Translations under genes and position numbers: made by a program
In this document: piece after piece, positions 16,431 to 24,991 of the stretch
Position numbering within the stretch: position 1 is the stretch's first letter
Layout: every line of letters begins with the position of its first letter
Source of the DNA: Nocardioides donggukensis
Lineage (GTDB): Bacteria; Actinomycetota; Actinomycetes; Propionibacteriales; Nocardioidaceae
Assembly (NCBI RefSeq): GCF_014842875.1
Contig: NZ_JACYXZ010000001.1
Coordinates: 806,001-870,000 of the forward strand
Length of the DNA stretch: 64,000 nucleotides
Direction of reading: 5' to 3'
Notes under the pieces: generated by a model
What the model was told of the DNA's origin: nothing
Seen by the model: the letters and a program-made list of their open reading frames with translations, nothing else
Database searches by the model: none

Positions 16431-16686
16431 GGGGTGGTGGTCCGGGTGGTCTTCCTGTTCCTTGGTAGCGCTTGGAGATGTCGAGGACGAGGTCGCGCAG
16501 CAGTTCGCCGGTGGCGGCGTCGATGATGCGGATCTCGAGGTCGTCGATGAGGAGCAGGACGCGGGTTCGGGCGTGGGTTCGGCCGATGCCGATGGAGTAG
16601 AGCTGGCCTGCGTGGCGCAGGGTGACCTTGCCGCCGGAGTCGATGCGGTCGGTGCGCACTCGAGCGTGGGTTTCGCTGCTTGGCAC
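16420..16686 (-). pseudogene. IS481-type transposase, C-terminal remnant
   Basis: About 88 codons whose product (RVRTDRIDSGGKVTLRHAG, then IGIGRTHARTRVLLLIDDL, then IIDAATGELLRDLVLD) matches the C-terminal beta-rich domain after the DDE integrase core of IS481-type transposases. The catalytic domain and N-terminal helix-turn-helix are absent and no inverted repeats were found, so this is a decayed fragment. Its stop codon coincides with the last base of the ssrA terminator stem (16420). It marks past insertion next to tmRNA. Confidence 0.7.
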
Positions 16687-16690
16687 TGGC

Positions 16691-16927
16691 TGACGACTCG
16701 AACCACCTATGACCTTGCGGCACCGTCAGGCCATTGGGCGCGAGCGCGGAACTGTCGGGTCACGGCATCCAGGTTGAGGGCGTGCCCTCGCTGGAGTCGG
16801 AGTCAGGTCTCCGGACACGCTGTCCGATCTCCTGGCCGGGTCCAGGTCGCCCCGGCACCGCGTGCCGTGCCAATGTCGGCCCTCGGTGGCACGATGTGGG
16901 TTCGTCACGAGAGGAGGCCTTGGCGCC
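16691..16927. other. Non-coding stretch upstream of the unknown two-gene cassette
   Basis: No convincing gene. It contains a GAACCACC/GGTTCGAG-like fragment near 16690-16712 (minus strand resembles a tRNA T-arm, but no tRNA fold closes) and ends in the strong GAGGAGG ribosome-binding site at 16911-16917. A promoter for the cassette was not identified with confidence. Confidence 0.4.
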
Positions 16928-17920
16928 ATGGTTCTACCGCTGGTTCCACTGGTACTCATCGCAATCGGCTCAGCAAGTGGAGCCGGCGGTGTCGCACTCG
17001 GCGGCAAGGGTGCGTTCGACTTGAAGAAGGCGCGCGATGAGCTCCGGATGTGCGAGAAGCGCTACCTCGAGGAGCGCGCCCGTACCGAACGTGCGGTCGA
17101 CGAGACGAACCGACTCCTGGCCGACTATGGCGGTCAGCAGCAGGCATCCCTCGAGGCCGTCGTGGTCCGTATGGGCGTCTTCCTGCGACGGCACGCCAAG
17201 CAGGTGCGTGAGAGCGAGCGCTTGCTCGTTGACGGCATCGACGTCACGGTTGGCTCTGTGGCGGGAGCGGCGAAGCTCGACGCTGACGCCGTGGCCTGGG
17301 TACGCGGCGCGATGGGCTCCGCGGCCACCGGGGCTGGAGCCGCCATGGGTGTGACTGCTGCGGTAGGAACTTACGGGGTTGCGAGCACGGGTGTCGCGAT
17401 CTCAGGGCTCTCAGGGGCCGCCGCCGAAAGCGCCACGCTGGCGCTCCTTGGGGGCGGAAGCTTGGCCAGCGGCGGTGGCGGTATGGCGCTAGGGGCTACC
17501 GCCCTCAACTTCTTCGCGATCGGTCCGGGCTTGCTCGTCGGCGGCTTCGTGATCAAGGGACAGGGCGATAAGGCGCGCACAGAAGCACGTGAATACGAGG
17601 TCAAGGTCAACGTTGCGGCCGCCGAGCTCTCGGACACGAGGACCCGACTCACGGCGGTGGATTCGCGAACGGAGGAACTGGCCGACCTTCTCAGCCAACT
17701 CGCGGCTCGGGCCGTCGAGTCGCTGGACTTGCTCGAGTCCGAGACCTTCGACCCCGAGAAGCATGCTGCCCGGTTCCAACGCACCCTCAACCTGGTGATG
17801 GCAGTTCGGGACGTGGCTGCGACACCGGTTGTTGACGGCGCGGGAGAACTCAACGACAAGACCGACGGCCTCCAGGTGAAGTACCGTCCGATGACGAAGG
17901 AGGCAGATGGGGATGAGTGA
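16928..17920 (+). CDS. Unknown glycine-rich membrane protein of a two-gene cassette
   Basis: 330 residues, not assigned to a named family. Layout: N-terminal membrane helix (2-24), coiled coil (31-67), helical segment (70-125), then an 80-residue hydrophobic Gly/Ala-rich region (129-209; includes LLGGGSLASGGGGMALG) resembling glycine-zipper, membrane-inserting helices, and a second coiled coil (214-265). ATG 16928 has GAGGAGG 10 nt upstream. It overlaps the next gene by 8 bp. Codons are visibly less GC-rich than neighbours, and it lies beside tmRNA and a transposase remnant, suggesting horizontal acquisition. A membrane-active effector is conceivable but unproven. Confidence 0.75.
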   Translation: MVLPLVPLVLIAIGSASGAGGVALGGKGAFDLKKARDELRMCEKRYLEERARTERAVDETNRLLADYGGQQQASLEAVVVRMGVFLRRHAKQVRESERLLVDGIDVTVGSVAGAAKLDADAVAWVRGAMGSAATGAGAAMGVTAAVGTYGVASTGVAISGLSGAAAESATLALLGGGSLASGGGGMALGATALNFFAIGPGLLVGGFVIKGQGDKARTEAREYEVKVNVAAAELSDTRTRLTAVDSRTEELADLLSQLAARAVESLDLLESETFDPEKHAARFQRTLNLVMAVRDVAATPVVDGAGELNDKTDGLQVKYRPMTKEADGDE

Positions 17921-18344
17921 GAAAAGGGTCCACGAGGGCCGCGTTATTCCCCCGGCAGCGAAGGGTGCGATCTCCGCCGTCGACGGCCTGGCGGCCCTGC
18001 GACAGATAGTGAGCGCAGCCCACGAGTGCTGGGTGATCCACGAGCAAGAGAGCACCAAGCGAGCCAGGCTCCGCACGTACGAGCAGACCGAGGTCGCGAA
18101 GATCAAGGCGGCGGAGTCCGTCCTCAAGCACTACTTCGACCAGGTCTTCACTGAACGTCGGGCTGTGTACGAGGAGATGTTCGCCCGTCTTGACCAGGCG
18201 ATGGAGACAGACCAGCCCGAGATGGTGCACTCGGTGCTCCGCGGAATCGTCGATGTCGCACAGTCGTCGCCGCTCGCGAACATTGGCGACTTGAGTCAAA
18301 TCCGTGCCGCCCTCGACGACCCCGATCATGAGTGGGAGCTCTGA
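17913..18344 (+). CDS. Unknown small helical partner protein of the cassette
   Basis: 143 residues, soluble, almost entirely predicted helical: a charged helix rich in Lys/Arg/Glu (about 35-80, RTYEQTEVAKIKAAESVLKHYF) followed by shorter helices and the segment VDVAQSSPLANIGDL. No family name can be given. ATG 17913 is chosen over ATG 17907 because GAAGGAGG (17896-17903) is then 9 nt rather than 3 nt upstream. The ATGAGTGA overlap with the upstream stop implies coupled synthesis, so the two proteins probably act together. Confidence 0.75.
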   Translation: MSEKRVHEGRVIPPAAKGAISAVDGLAALRQIVSAAHECWVIHEQESTKRARLRTYEQTEVAKIKAAESVLKHYFDQVFTERRAVYEEMFARLDQAMETDQPEMVHSVLRGIVDVAQSSPLANIGDLSQIRAALDDPDHEWEL

Positions 18345-18640
18345 CCGAACAGGGGCTTCGGTTCGGGTCGGAAATGCTGGCGTGTGGAACGCTCGCGCTA
18401 GCCGTCCGTTTCGTGGTTTGGACCTTGACCGTTGGCTCCCGGCCGTCGCCCTGACCGACGGCTCGTCCTGGACGGGTGCTGATTTCGGCAGCGATGGGTG
18501 CGCGGCCGGACAGTTCTTCGCGGAATGCGCGTTGGACGGTGCCCTGCGACTCGACGTGAGCGTGAACTCGGGCGATCGCGCACCGATTCGCGGCCGTCTC
18601 CATTGTGCGATCACCCCACCGTCCGCACCGCCCTCTTGAA
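18345..18640. other. Unassigned stretch at the island end
   Basis: About 300 bp without a supportable gene. Frames are open on both strands, but none has a ribosome-binding site, recognisable motif or clear codon bias. It may hold decayed sequence from the same acquired segment. Confidence 0.4.
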
Positions 18641-18671
18641 CGAGAGCCGCCCCGACCCGGGGCGGCTCTCG
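18641..18671. terminator. Strong hairpin at the boundary of the island-like region
   Basis: A perfect 13-bp inverted repeat (18641-18653 with 18659-18671) and a 5-nt loop. It lies between the acquired-looking stretch and the alpha/beta hydrolase gene and has no T-tract. Confidence 0.7.
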
Positions 18672-18736
18672 TGCGTCCCGGTGGTGTCGACCGCACGCGG
18701 CCCCACCACCTGCTCGCGTCGGGATATTCTGCTCCC

Positions 18737-19552
18737 ATGCCCACCGTGGCGGTCGGCGACGGAGTCGACCTCTACTACGAGGAGCGCGGGGCCGGGGTCC
18801 CGATCCTCGGCATCCACGGCACCCCGAGCTCGGCGGTGCTCTGGGAGAGCGCGGCCGCCGAGCTGGCGACGTACGGCCGGTGCCTCATCTACGACCGGCG
18901 CGGCGTCCACCGCAGCCCGGCCCCGGTGCCGTTCGAGAGCGTCGACCTGGCCGACCACGTGCGGGACGCCGTCGGCCTGCTGACCGCGCTGTCCGCGACG
19001 CCGGCGGTGGTGATCGGCCGGAGCACCGGCGGCCTGATCGCCCTGGAGCTGGCCCGCCGGCACCCCGACCTCGTGGTCGCGCTCGTGCTGCTGGAGCCGG
19101 CGATCTTCTCCCTCGACCCGCGGGCTGCGACCTGGGCGGCGGGGGTGCGGGAGCGACTCCTCGAGCACGTCGCGCTGGGCGTGACGCCGGTGGCCGAGGC
19201 CATGATCCGCGAGGCCCTCGGCGACGAGACGTGGCTCTCCTTCCCCGAGCCGCTGCGCGACCTGCTGGTCGGGACCGGGCCGGCCGTCCTGGCGGAGGTC
19301 CGGGGAAGCGGCTTCGACCTCAGTGGCTCACCACTCACCCTCGAGGAGGAGGACCTGGCGGCGCTCACGCCTCCGACGCTCGTGGTCTCCTCGGAGGACG
19401 GTCCGCAGGCGTGCCGGCTCGTCGACGAGCGCCTGGCCGAGGGCCTCCCGGACGCGGAGGCCGCGCTGGTGCCCGGGGGCCACATCATCCACCCGGCCCA
19501 CCCGGCCGTGCTCGACTTCGTGGCCCGGCACGGCGGCGACCGGGCACCCTGA
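18737..19552 (+). CDS. Alpha/beta hydrolase
   Basis: 271 residues with the alpha/beta hydrolase fold: oxyanion HG at residues 27-28 (GIHGTP), nucleophile elbow GRSTGG (Ser96) and a catalytic His in PGGHIIHPAHP near the C-terminus. Esterase-like activity is likely; the substrate cannot be told. ATG 18737 lies 6 nt after TATTCT (18725-18730), a leaderless layout. Monocistronic. Confidence 0.88.
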   Translation: MPTVAVGDGVDLYYEERGAGVPILGIHGTPSSAVLWESAAAELATYGRCLIYDRRGVHRSPAPVPFESVDLADHVRDAVGLLTALSATPAVVIGRSTGGLIALELARRHPDLVVALVLLEPAIFSLDPRAATWAAGVRERLLEHVALGVTPVAEAMIREALGDETWLSFPEPLRDLLVGTGPAVLAEVRGSGFDLSGSPLTLEEEDLAALTPPTLVVSSEDGPQACRLVDERLAEGLPDAEAALVPGGHIIHPAHPAVLDFVARHGGDRAP

Positions 19553-19575
19553 GAACGGAGGGGGCCAGAGGGAGG

Positions 19576-19926
19576 TCAGGGGCTCTCCGCGGCCAGCCGG
19601 GTCGAGATCCGCACGTGCCGCTCGAGGAACGCGCGCTCGTCGTATTTCTTGCGGCGCAGCCAGCCGGTGACCTCGTGGTTGCACTTGCTGGCGTTGCACG
19701 GACCGCACGCGGGAGCGACGTTGTCCAGGGTGTACCGCCCGCCGCGCGAGATCGGCAGCACGCAGTCACGCTGCAGGGCCGCCCCGGTCGCCCCGCAGTA
19801 GGCGCACCCGCCCCACGCCGCCTGCAGCGCGGCCCACTGGGCCTCGCTGAGGTCGTGCTCGACCCGGTCCATCCGACGCTTGCGGCGACGGGCGTACCTC
19901 GCCGCGCGACTCCTGGTGACCGGCAC
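19576..19926 (-). CDS. HNH-fold protein with an altered catalytic histidine
   Basis: 116 residues: basic N-terminus (RSRAARYARRRKRR), then CAYC (41-44), DCVLPISRGG, LDNV (Asn69) and CGPC (74-77), the zinc-ribbon HNH pattern. The first His of HNH (usually D-H-V-x-P) is replaced by Cys55, so nuclease activity is uncertain. GTG 19926 follows TAGGCT (complement of 19933-19938) by 6 nt. No methylase or other restriction partner is adjacent. Confidence 0.8.
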   Translation of the reverse strand: MPVTRSRAARYARRRKRRMDRVEHDLSEAQWAALQAAWGGCAYCGATGAALQRDCVLPISRGGRYTLDNVAPACGPCNASKCNHEVTGWLRRKKYDERAFLERHVRISTRLAAESP

Positions 19927-20054
19927 GGCGCCAGCCTAGGCGCGCAGAGCCGCCGTGGGCGGTCGCTGCGTCTCGTCAGCGGGTCGGGTCTGGGAGCGCG
20001 GCGTGATCCGTGCCACGATGTCGCATCGCTCACTGCCACTCCCGGGAGATCTCC

Positions 20055-21413
20055 GTGGCCATCCTCCGCCTGCCGGCCCTCGTCGCCGTCGCCCTGCTCG
20101 CGCCGCTGCTGGTGCTGCTCCCCGCCGCGGCGGGACCCGCCGGTGCCGCCGAGGCGGCCGAACCCCAGCCGACGACCACCACGCTGGCCGGACCGGCCCG
20201 CAAGGCCGGGCGGACCTCGCCGCTCGACATCGCGATCACCACGCGGGACGGCGCCCCCGTGCCCGGCGTACCGGTCCTGGTGGAGCGCCGGGTCGGCGGC
20301 GAGTGGAGCCGGATCGCCGAGCCGACCACCGGCCCGCAGGGGCACGCGACCGTCGAGGCGGAGCTGCGCCGGGTGCGGACCGACAACGTCTTCCGGGCGA
20401 GGTTCGCCGGCGACGGCGACTACGCGGCCTCGGGGTCGGGGAGGGTGCGGATCGGGCTGGTCCGCTACGGCAGCCGGATCACGCTCGGCGGACCGGACTC
20501 GGTCGTCGACGAGCAGCAGGTCACCCTCGACGTGTCGTGGCGCACCGGCAGCGGGCTGCCGGTGCCCGGCGAGGTCGCGGTCCAGCGCCGTCAGGGCGGC
20601 CGCTGGAAGATCACCCGCACCGTGCGCACGGGTGTCAAGGGGAGGGCGAGCTTCACCCTGCGGCCGCGCACCGACTCCCGCTGGCGCGTCGTCGGCCGCC
20701 GCCAGCCGTGGGTCGAGGGGGACCGCAGCCGTGGCCACGCCATCGACAACCTGCCGCCGGGCAACCCGGTCCGCCTGCCCAGCGGGGCCCCACGCCCCCG
20801 GATCTCGCTGCCGAAGCAGCCGCGGGCCACCAAGGCCGGCCCGGCGGCCGTCATCACCCGGATCCCGGACGGCGTGTGGAACCAGATGACCGGCCGCAGC
20901 TGGCACCGGGGCTGCCCCGTCGGCCGGGCCGGACTGCGCCTGCTGCGGATCAACTACTGGGACTACCAGGGCTACCGGCGCCGCGGCGAGCTGGTCGCCC
21001 GGGTCGGCGCCGTCGGCCAGATGTCCGCTGCGCTCAAGGAGATGTACTCCCGCAAGCTGCCGATCCGGGCGATGTACCGGGTCGACCGCTTCGGCTGGTC
21101 GTCCCGGCTCCGGGGCGCCGACGACTACAAGTCGATGGCCGCCGGCAACACCTCGGCGTTCAACTGCCGCAACGTGGTCGGCCGCCCCGGCGTCCGCTCC
21201 CCGCACAGCTACGGGCGTGCCCTGGACCTGAACCCGTGGGAGAACCCCTACCGGGCGAGCGGCCGGTGGCACCCCAACAGCTGGTGGGTCGGCCGCAGCC
21301 ACCCCCGGGTGGCGTGGCGGTCGCGCAACCACACCGTGGTCCGGCTGATGGCCCGGCACGACCTGCGGTGGACCTACGGCACCCGGGACGCACACCACTT
21401 CGACGCCAGATAG
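20055..21413 (+). CDS. Secreted M15-type peptidase with Ig-like domains
   Basis: 452 residues: signal peptide (1-about 36, ending AGAAEA), two beta-sandwich Ig-like repeats (about 38-135 and 140-215; each has a GG-W-x-I/K-T-R pattern), and a C-terminal D-Ala-D-Ala carboxypeptidase/endolysin-like M15 domain with zinc motifs HSYGRALD and DAHHFD. It likely trims peptidoglycan stem peptides or cross-bridges outside the cell. GTG 20055 is chosen as the codon that opens the signal peptide, with GGGAGA just upstream. Confidence 0.82.
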   Translation: MAILRLPALVAVALLAPLLVLLPAAAGPAGAAEAAEPQPTTTTLAGPARKAGRTSPLDIAITTRDGAPVPGVPVLVERRVGGEWSRIAEPTTGPQGHATVEAELRRVRTDNVFRARFAGDGDYAASGSGRVRIGLVRYGSRITLGGPDSVVDEQQVTLDVSWRTGSGLPVPGEVAVQRRQGGRWKITRTVRTGVKGRASFTLRPRTDSRWRVVGRRQPWVEGDRSRGHAIDNLPPGNPVRLPSGAPRPRISLPKQPRATKAGPAAVITRIPDGVWNQMTGRSWHRGCPVGRAGLRLLRINYWDYQGYRRRGELVARVGAVGQMSAALKEMYSRKLPIRAMYRVDRFGWSSRLRGADDYKSMAAGNTSAFNCRNVVGRPGVRSPHSYGRALDLNPWENPYRASGRWHPNSWWVGRSHPRVAWRSRNHTVVRLMARHDLRWTYGTRDAHHFDAR

Positions 21414-21504
21414 CCACCTGGGGACTCTCGACAACGGCGGACCGACGGGTGTTATCTGGGTCACACCCGCGGCCAATCGTGGTCGCATCACTCGGGAGGA
21501 CCCC

Positions 21505-23613
21505 ATGCGACGATCTCGCAGAACTCTCCGCCGCGCCGGCCTGGGCGTGCTCGGCGGCACCCTCGCCGGCCTGGTGGCCGCCACCGTCACCCCCGCCCTC
21601 GTCGGCCCCGCGTCCGGCGAGCCGGACCGGAGCGAGGCGGACGAGCCCACCCGGATCGTCATGGTCGACGCACCGACGGTCCGCGAGCGCAACCGCGTCG
21701 TCGACCTCGGCCTGGACCTCACCGAGCGCGCCACCCGGCGCGGGATCGAGGTGGTGCTCCACGACGCCGAGGACGCCGAGACCCTGCGCCGGGCCGGCTT
21801 CAGCTGGCGGGTGAAGGTCGCCGACCTCGAGAAGGAGGTGCGCGCCAACCGCAGGGCCGACCGGCAGTACGCCGCCGCCGTCGAGGAGTCCGGGCTGCCG
21901 AGCGGCCGGACCGCCTACCGCGACTACGCCGACTACCTCAGCGACCTCGACGCCCTCGCCGCGCAGTACCCCACGCTGACCAAGCCGCTCACCCTCGAGA
22001 ACGAGACCGTGCTCGGCGAGGAGATCCGCGGCCTGGAGGTCAGCGCCGGCGCCGACAACGTCAAGGACGGCAAGCCGGTGTTCCTGCTCATGGGCGCCCA
22101 CCACGCCCGGGAATGGCCCAGCTCCGAGCACACGATCGAGTTCGGCTTCGACCTGCTCCAGTCGTACGCCGACGGCGACGCCCGTGCCCGCCGGATCCTC
22201 TCCTCGGCCCGCCTGGTGATCGTGCCGGTCGTCAACGTGGACGGCTTCGAGGTCTCTCGTGAGGCCACCCCGCTCGGGGACTTCTCGCTGTTCGACTACG
22301 AGATGAAGCGGAAGAACTGCCGGATCTCCGAGAGCACGCCGGCACGCTTCACCACCGGCACCTGCGATGACAACCCCGCCGGTCGCCTGCGCGGCACCGA
22401 CCTGAACCGCAACTACCCCGGCTTCTGGGGCGGCGGCGGCGCCAGCACCAACTGGTCGAGCGACGTCTTCCGCGGTGACAGCCCCGGCAGCGAGCCCGAG
22501 AGCGACGCGGTGCGCGAGTTCATCTCCGAGCGCGCGGTCACGATGATGATCAGCAACCACACCTACGGCAACCTGCTGCTCCGTCCGCCGGCGATCGCGG
22601 CCACGGGCAAGGCGCCGGACGAGCCGCAGCTCAAGGCGGTGGCCGACGACATGGCGGCCGCCAACGACTACGACAGCCAGGCCTCCTACCAGCTCTACGA
22701 CACCTCCGGCTCGACCGAGGACTGGAGCTACTGGATCACCGGCGGCTTCGGCTACACCTTCGAGATCGGACCGGACGGCTTCCACCCGACCTACGAGAAC
22801 GCGGTGGTCGCGGAGTACCTCGGGATCGAGCCCGCGGACGGCGCCGGCAACGGCGGCAACCGCGAGGCCTACTACCGGGCCGCGGAGGCGGCCATCGACC
22901 CCGCTCTGCACTCCCGGATCACGGGCACCGCACCGGCCAAGCACACGATCACGGTGAGCAAGACGCACACCTCGCCGACCTCACCGGTGATCCAGCCCGA
23001 CGGCACGGTCGGCGACCCGATCCTCTACGAGGACACGCTCACGACGAGCTACGCCTCGGACGGCGGCCGGTTCACGATGGACGTCAACCCCTCCACCCGG
23101 CCCCTGGTCGCCGGTCGCTACGGCCGGGAGGCGCAGGCCGACCCGCAGGCGCCGATCACGCTCACCAACCCCGCCGGGGTCCCCGGCACCAGGGAGCAGG
23201 AGACCACGACGTTCGAGATCGGTGGACTGCCCGAGGTCGACAACGGGTTCGCCACGCTGACCTTCCCCTGGCCGAACGGCGCCGACTGGGACTTCTTCGT
23301 CCTCGGCCCGGACGGCGAGGCGGTCGGCTCCGGCGCGACCCTGGCCAACCCGGAGGTGATCCGGATCCCTGACCCGGTGGCCGGCACCTACACGGTGATC
23401 GCCGAGAACTACGAGGGCGGCTCCGCCGAGGACGACTGGAGCGGTGAGGTCACCTTCCAGAGCCCCGACCCGCCGTCGTACACCGGGATCAAGGAGGCGT
23501 GGCTGCTGACCTGCAGCGACAAGCGCGGCAACGTCGTCAACACCCGTGAGGTCGTCGTGGACCGGGGTGAGACGTTCCGGGCGGGAGCCGCCTGCCGGCG
23601 CGACAAGGACTGA
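21505..23613 (+). CDS. Secreted M14 zinc carboxypeptidase
   Basis: 702 residues. A Tat-like or Sec signal (RRSRRTLRRAGLG plus hydrophobic stretch), a propeptide-like region, and an M14 domain with zinc ligands His200, Glu203 (HHARE) and His352 (SNHTYG) and catalytic Glu420 (TFEIGPDG). The C-terminal part carries a PPC-like beta domain (WDFFVLGPDGE, TYTVIAENYEGG) usually removed on maturation. ATG 21505 follows GGGAGGA. A GGGTGT/ACACCC inverted repeat lies upstream (about 21448-21470). Likely an extracellular peptide scavenger. Confidence 0.92.
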   Translation: MRRSRRTLRRAGLGVLGGTLAGLVAATVTPALVGPASGEPDRSEADEPTRIVMVDAPTVRERNRVVDLGLDLTERATRRGIEVVLHDAEDAETLRRAGFSWRVKVADLEKEVRANRRADRQYAAAVEESGLPSGRTAYRDYADYLSDLDALAAQYPTLTKPLTLENETVLGEEIRGLEVSAGADNVKDGKPVFLLMGAHHAREWPSSEHTIEFGFDLLQSYADGDARARRILSSARLVIVPVVNVDGFEVSREATPLGDFSLFDYEMKRKNCRISESTPARFTTGTCDDNPAGRLRGTDLNRNYPGFWGGGGASTNWSSDVFRGDSPGSEPESDAVREFISERAVTMMISNHTYGNLLLRPPAIAATGKAPDEPQLKAVADDMAAANDYDSQASYQLYDTSGSTEDWSYWITGGFGYTFEIGPDGFHPTYENAVVAEYLGIEPADGAGNGGNREAYYRAAEAAIDPALHSRITGTAPAKHTITVSKTHTSPTSPVIQPDGTVGDPILYEDTLTTSYASDGGRFTMDVNPSTRPLVAGRYGREAQADPQAPITLTNPAGVPGTREQETTTFEIGGLPEVDNGFATLTFPWPNGADWDFFVLGPDGEAVGSGATLANPEVIRIPDPVAGTYTVIAENYEGGSAEDDWSGEVTFQSPDPPSYTGIKEAWLLTCSDKRGNVVNTREVVVDRGETFRAGAACRRDKD

Positions 23614-23662
23614 GCGGGCGGTCCGGGCGGTTTTGGGCGGTCCGGGCCGCCTGGGCGGCCGC

Positions 23663-23668
23663 TAGCCT
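23663..23668 (+). promoter_or_regulatory. -10 box of leaderless HIT gene
   Basis: TAGCCT 6 nt before the GTG at 23675. Confidence 0.5.
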
Positions 23669-23674
23669 GCCCAG

Positions 23675-24085
23675 GTGGGCGACTGCGCGTTCTGTGCCAT
23701 CGCCGCGGGTGAGACGCCCGCGGCGATGGTGCTCGCGACCGACGACCTGGTGGCCTTCCTGGACGTCCGGCCGGTGTTCAAGGGGCATGTCCTGCTCTGC
23801 CCGCGCGAGCACGTGGGCACCCTGCCGGACCTGCCCGGCCGGCTCCGCGACCCGTTCCTGGCCGCCGGGCAGCGGCTCGCCACCGCCGTCGTGGACGGGC
23901 TCGGCGCGCAGGGGTCGTTCGTCGCGATGAACAACACCGTCTCCCAGTCGGTGCCGCACCTGCACCTGCACGTCGTACCCCGCACCAAGGGCGACGGCCT
24001 GCGCGGCTTCTTCTGGCCGCGCACCCGGTACGCCGACGGGGAGGCCGAGGAGTACGCCGCGAGGCTGCGCGCGGCCTTGGCCTAG
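23675..24085 (+). CDS. HIT family nucleotide hydrolase
   Basis: 136 residues with the catalytic triad motif HLHLH (His95, 97, 99) and an N-terminal CAFC (Cys4, Cys7) that may bind zinc. HIT proteins hydrolyse nucleoside phosphoramidates or dinucleotides. GTG 23675 lies 6 nt after TAGCCT. The frame starts MGDCAFCAIA, typical of bacterial HIT proteins, which supports the start. Confidence 0.92.
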   Translation: MGDCAFCAIAAGETPAAMVLATDDLVAFLDVRPVFKGHVLLCPREHVGTLPDLPGRLRDPFLAAGQRLATAVVDGLGAQGSFVAMNNTVSQSVPHLHLHVVPRTKGDGLRGFFWPRTRYADGEAEEYAARLRAALA

Positions 24086-24132
24086 GGTGTGGTCCCGAGT
24101 CCACCGCCAGAGCAACGAAGTGAGGAACCAGC

Positions 24133-24900
24133 ATGGGTCGCTTTGACGCACGCGTCGCCGTCGTCACCGGAGCCGCACGCGGCATCGGGTTCGCAACTGC
24201 CAGGCGTTTCGCGGAGGAGGGCGCCACGATCGCCGTCCTCGACCTCGACGAGTCGGCCGCCGCCGACGCCGCCTCCCGGGTCGCCGACGCGACCGGGACG
24301 AAGGCCGTCGGCATCGGGTGCGACGTCGCCGACACCGCCTCCGCCGAGGCGGCCGTCGAGCGGGTCGTCGCCGAGCTCGGCGGGATCCACATCCTCGTGA
24401 ACAACGCCGGCATCACCCGCGACAACCTGCTGTTCAAGATGACCGAGGAGGACTGGGACTCGGTCATCGGCGTGCACCTCAAGGGCGCGTTCAACATGAC
24501 CAAGGCCGCGCAGAAGCACTTCGTGCAGCAGAAGTACGGCAAGATCCTCAACCTCTCCAGCGTCTCCGCCCTCGGCAACCGCGGTCAGGCGAACTACTCG
24601 GCCGCCAAGATGGGCATCCAGGGCTTCACCCGCACCCTCGGCATCGAGCTCGGCCCGTTCGGCGTCAACGCCAACGCGGTCGCGCCGGGCTTCATCGCCA
24701 CCGAGATGACCGACGCCACCGCGGCCCGGGTCGGGATGCCGGTCGAGGAGTTCCGTGCCGCCGCGGCCGAGGCGAACCCGGTCCGTCGGGTCGGCTACCC
24801 CGAGGACATCGCCGCGGCCGCAGCCTTCCTCTGCAGCGACGAGGCGTCCTACGTCACCGGCCAGACGCTGTACGTCGACGGCGGCGCCAAGCTCGGCTGA
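24133..24900 (+). CDS. fabG: 3-oxoacyl-ACP reductase-type SDR (FabG-like)
   Basis: 255 residues, classical short-chain dehydrogenase: TGAARGIG cofactor loop (12-19), NNAG, catalytic Ser in NLSSVSAL, and YSAAK (Tyr155, Lys159). FabG reduces 3-oxoacyl-ACP with NADPH; paralogues with other 3-oxo substrates are common in actinobacteria and no fatty-acid genes flank it, so the substrate is uncertain. GAGGAAC lies 8-14 nt before ATG 24133. Confidence 0.85.
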   Translation: MGRFDARVAVVTGAARGIGFATARRFAEEGATIAVLDLDESAAADAASRVADATGTKAVGIGCDVADTASAEAAVERVVAELGGIHILVNNAGITRDNLLFKMTEEDWDSVIGVHLKGAFNMTKAAQKHFVQQKYGKILNLSSVSALGNRGQANYSAAKMGIQGFTRTLGIELGPFGVNANAVAPGFIATEMTDATAARVGMPVEEFRAAAAEANPVRRVGYPEDIAAAAAFLCSDEASYVTGQTLYVDGGAKLG

Positions 24901-24991
24901 CCGCCGTGCGCAGCGCGCCTCCCGTCCCGGGACGTGCGCGACTCGCACACTGGTACCCGCACCACCCTGCCCTGATCGATCGGAGATCCCC

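Noticed and set aside
16688..16715. Partial tRNA or attachment site (GGTTCGAGTC on the minus strand)
   Set aside because: Only a T-arm-like word; no acceptor, D-arm or anticodon arm closes, and it is not a copy of the ssrA 3' end.
16146..16723. Long minus-strand frames across the tmRNA 3' part
   Set aside because: They read through ssrA and its terminator; only the IS481-like segment has recognisable protein similarity.
18304..18744. Genes on either strand at the end of the island-like region
   Set aside because: No motif, ribosome-binding site or distinctive codon pattern; left as unassigned sequence.
19576..19926. Restriction-modification system around the HNH gene
   Set aside because: Neighbours are an alpha/beta hydrolase and a peptidase; no methyltransferase is present.
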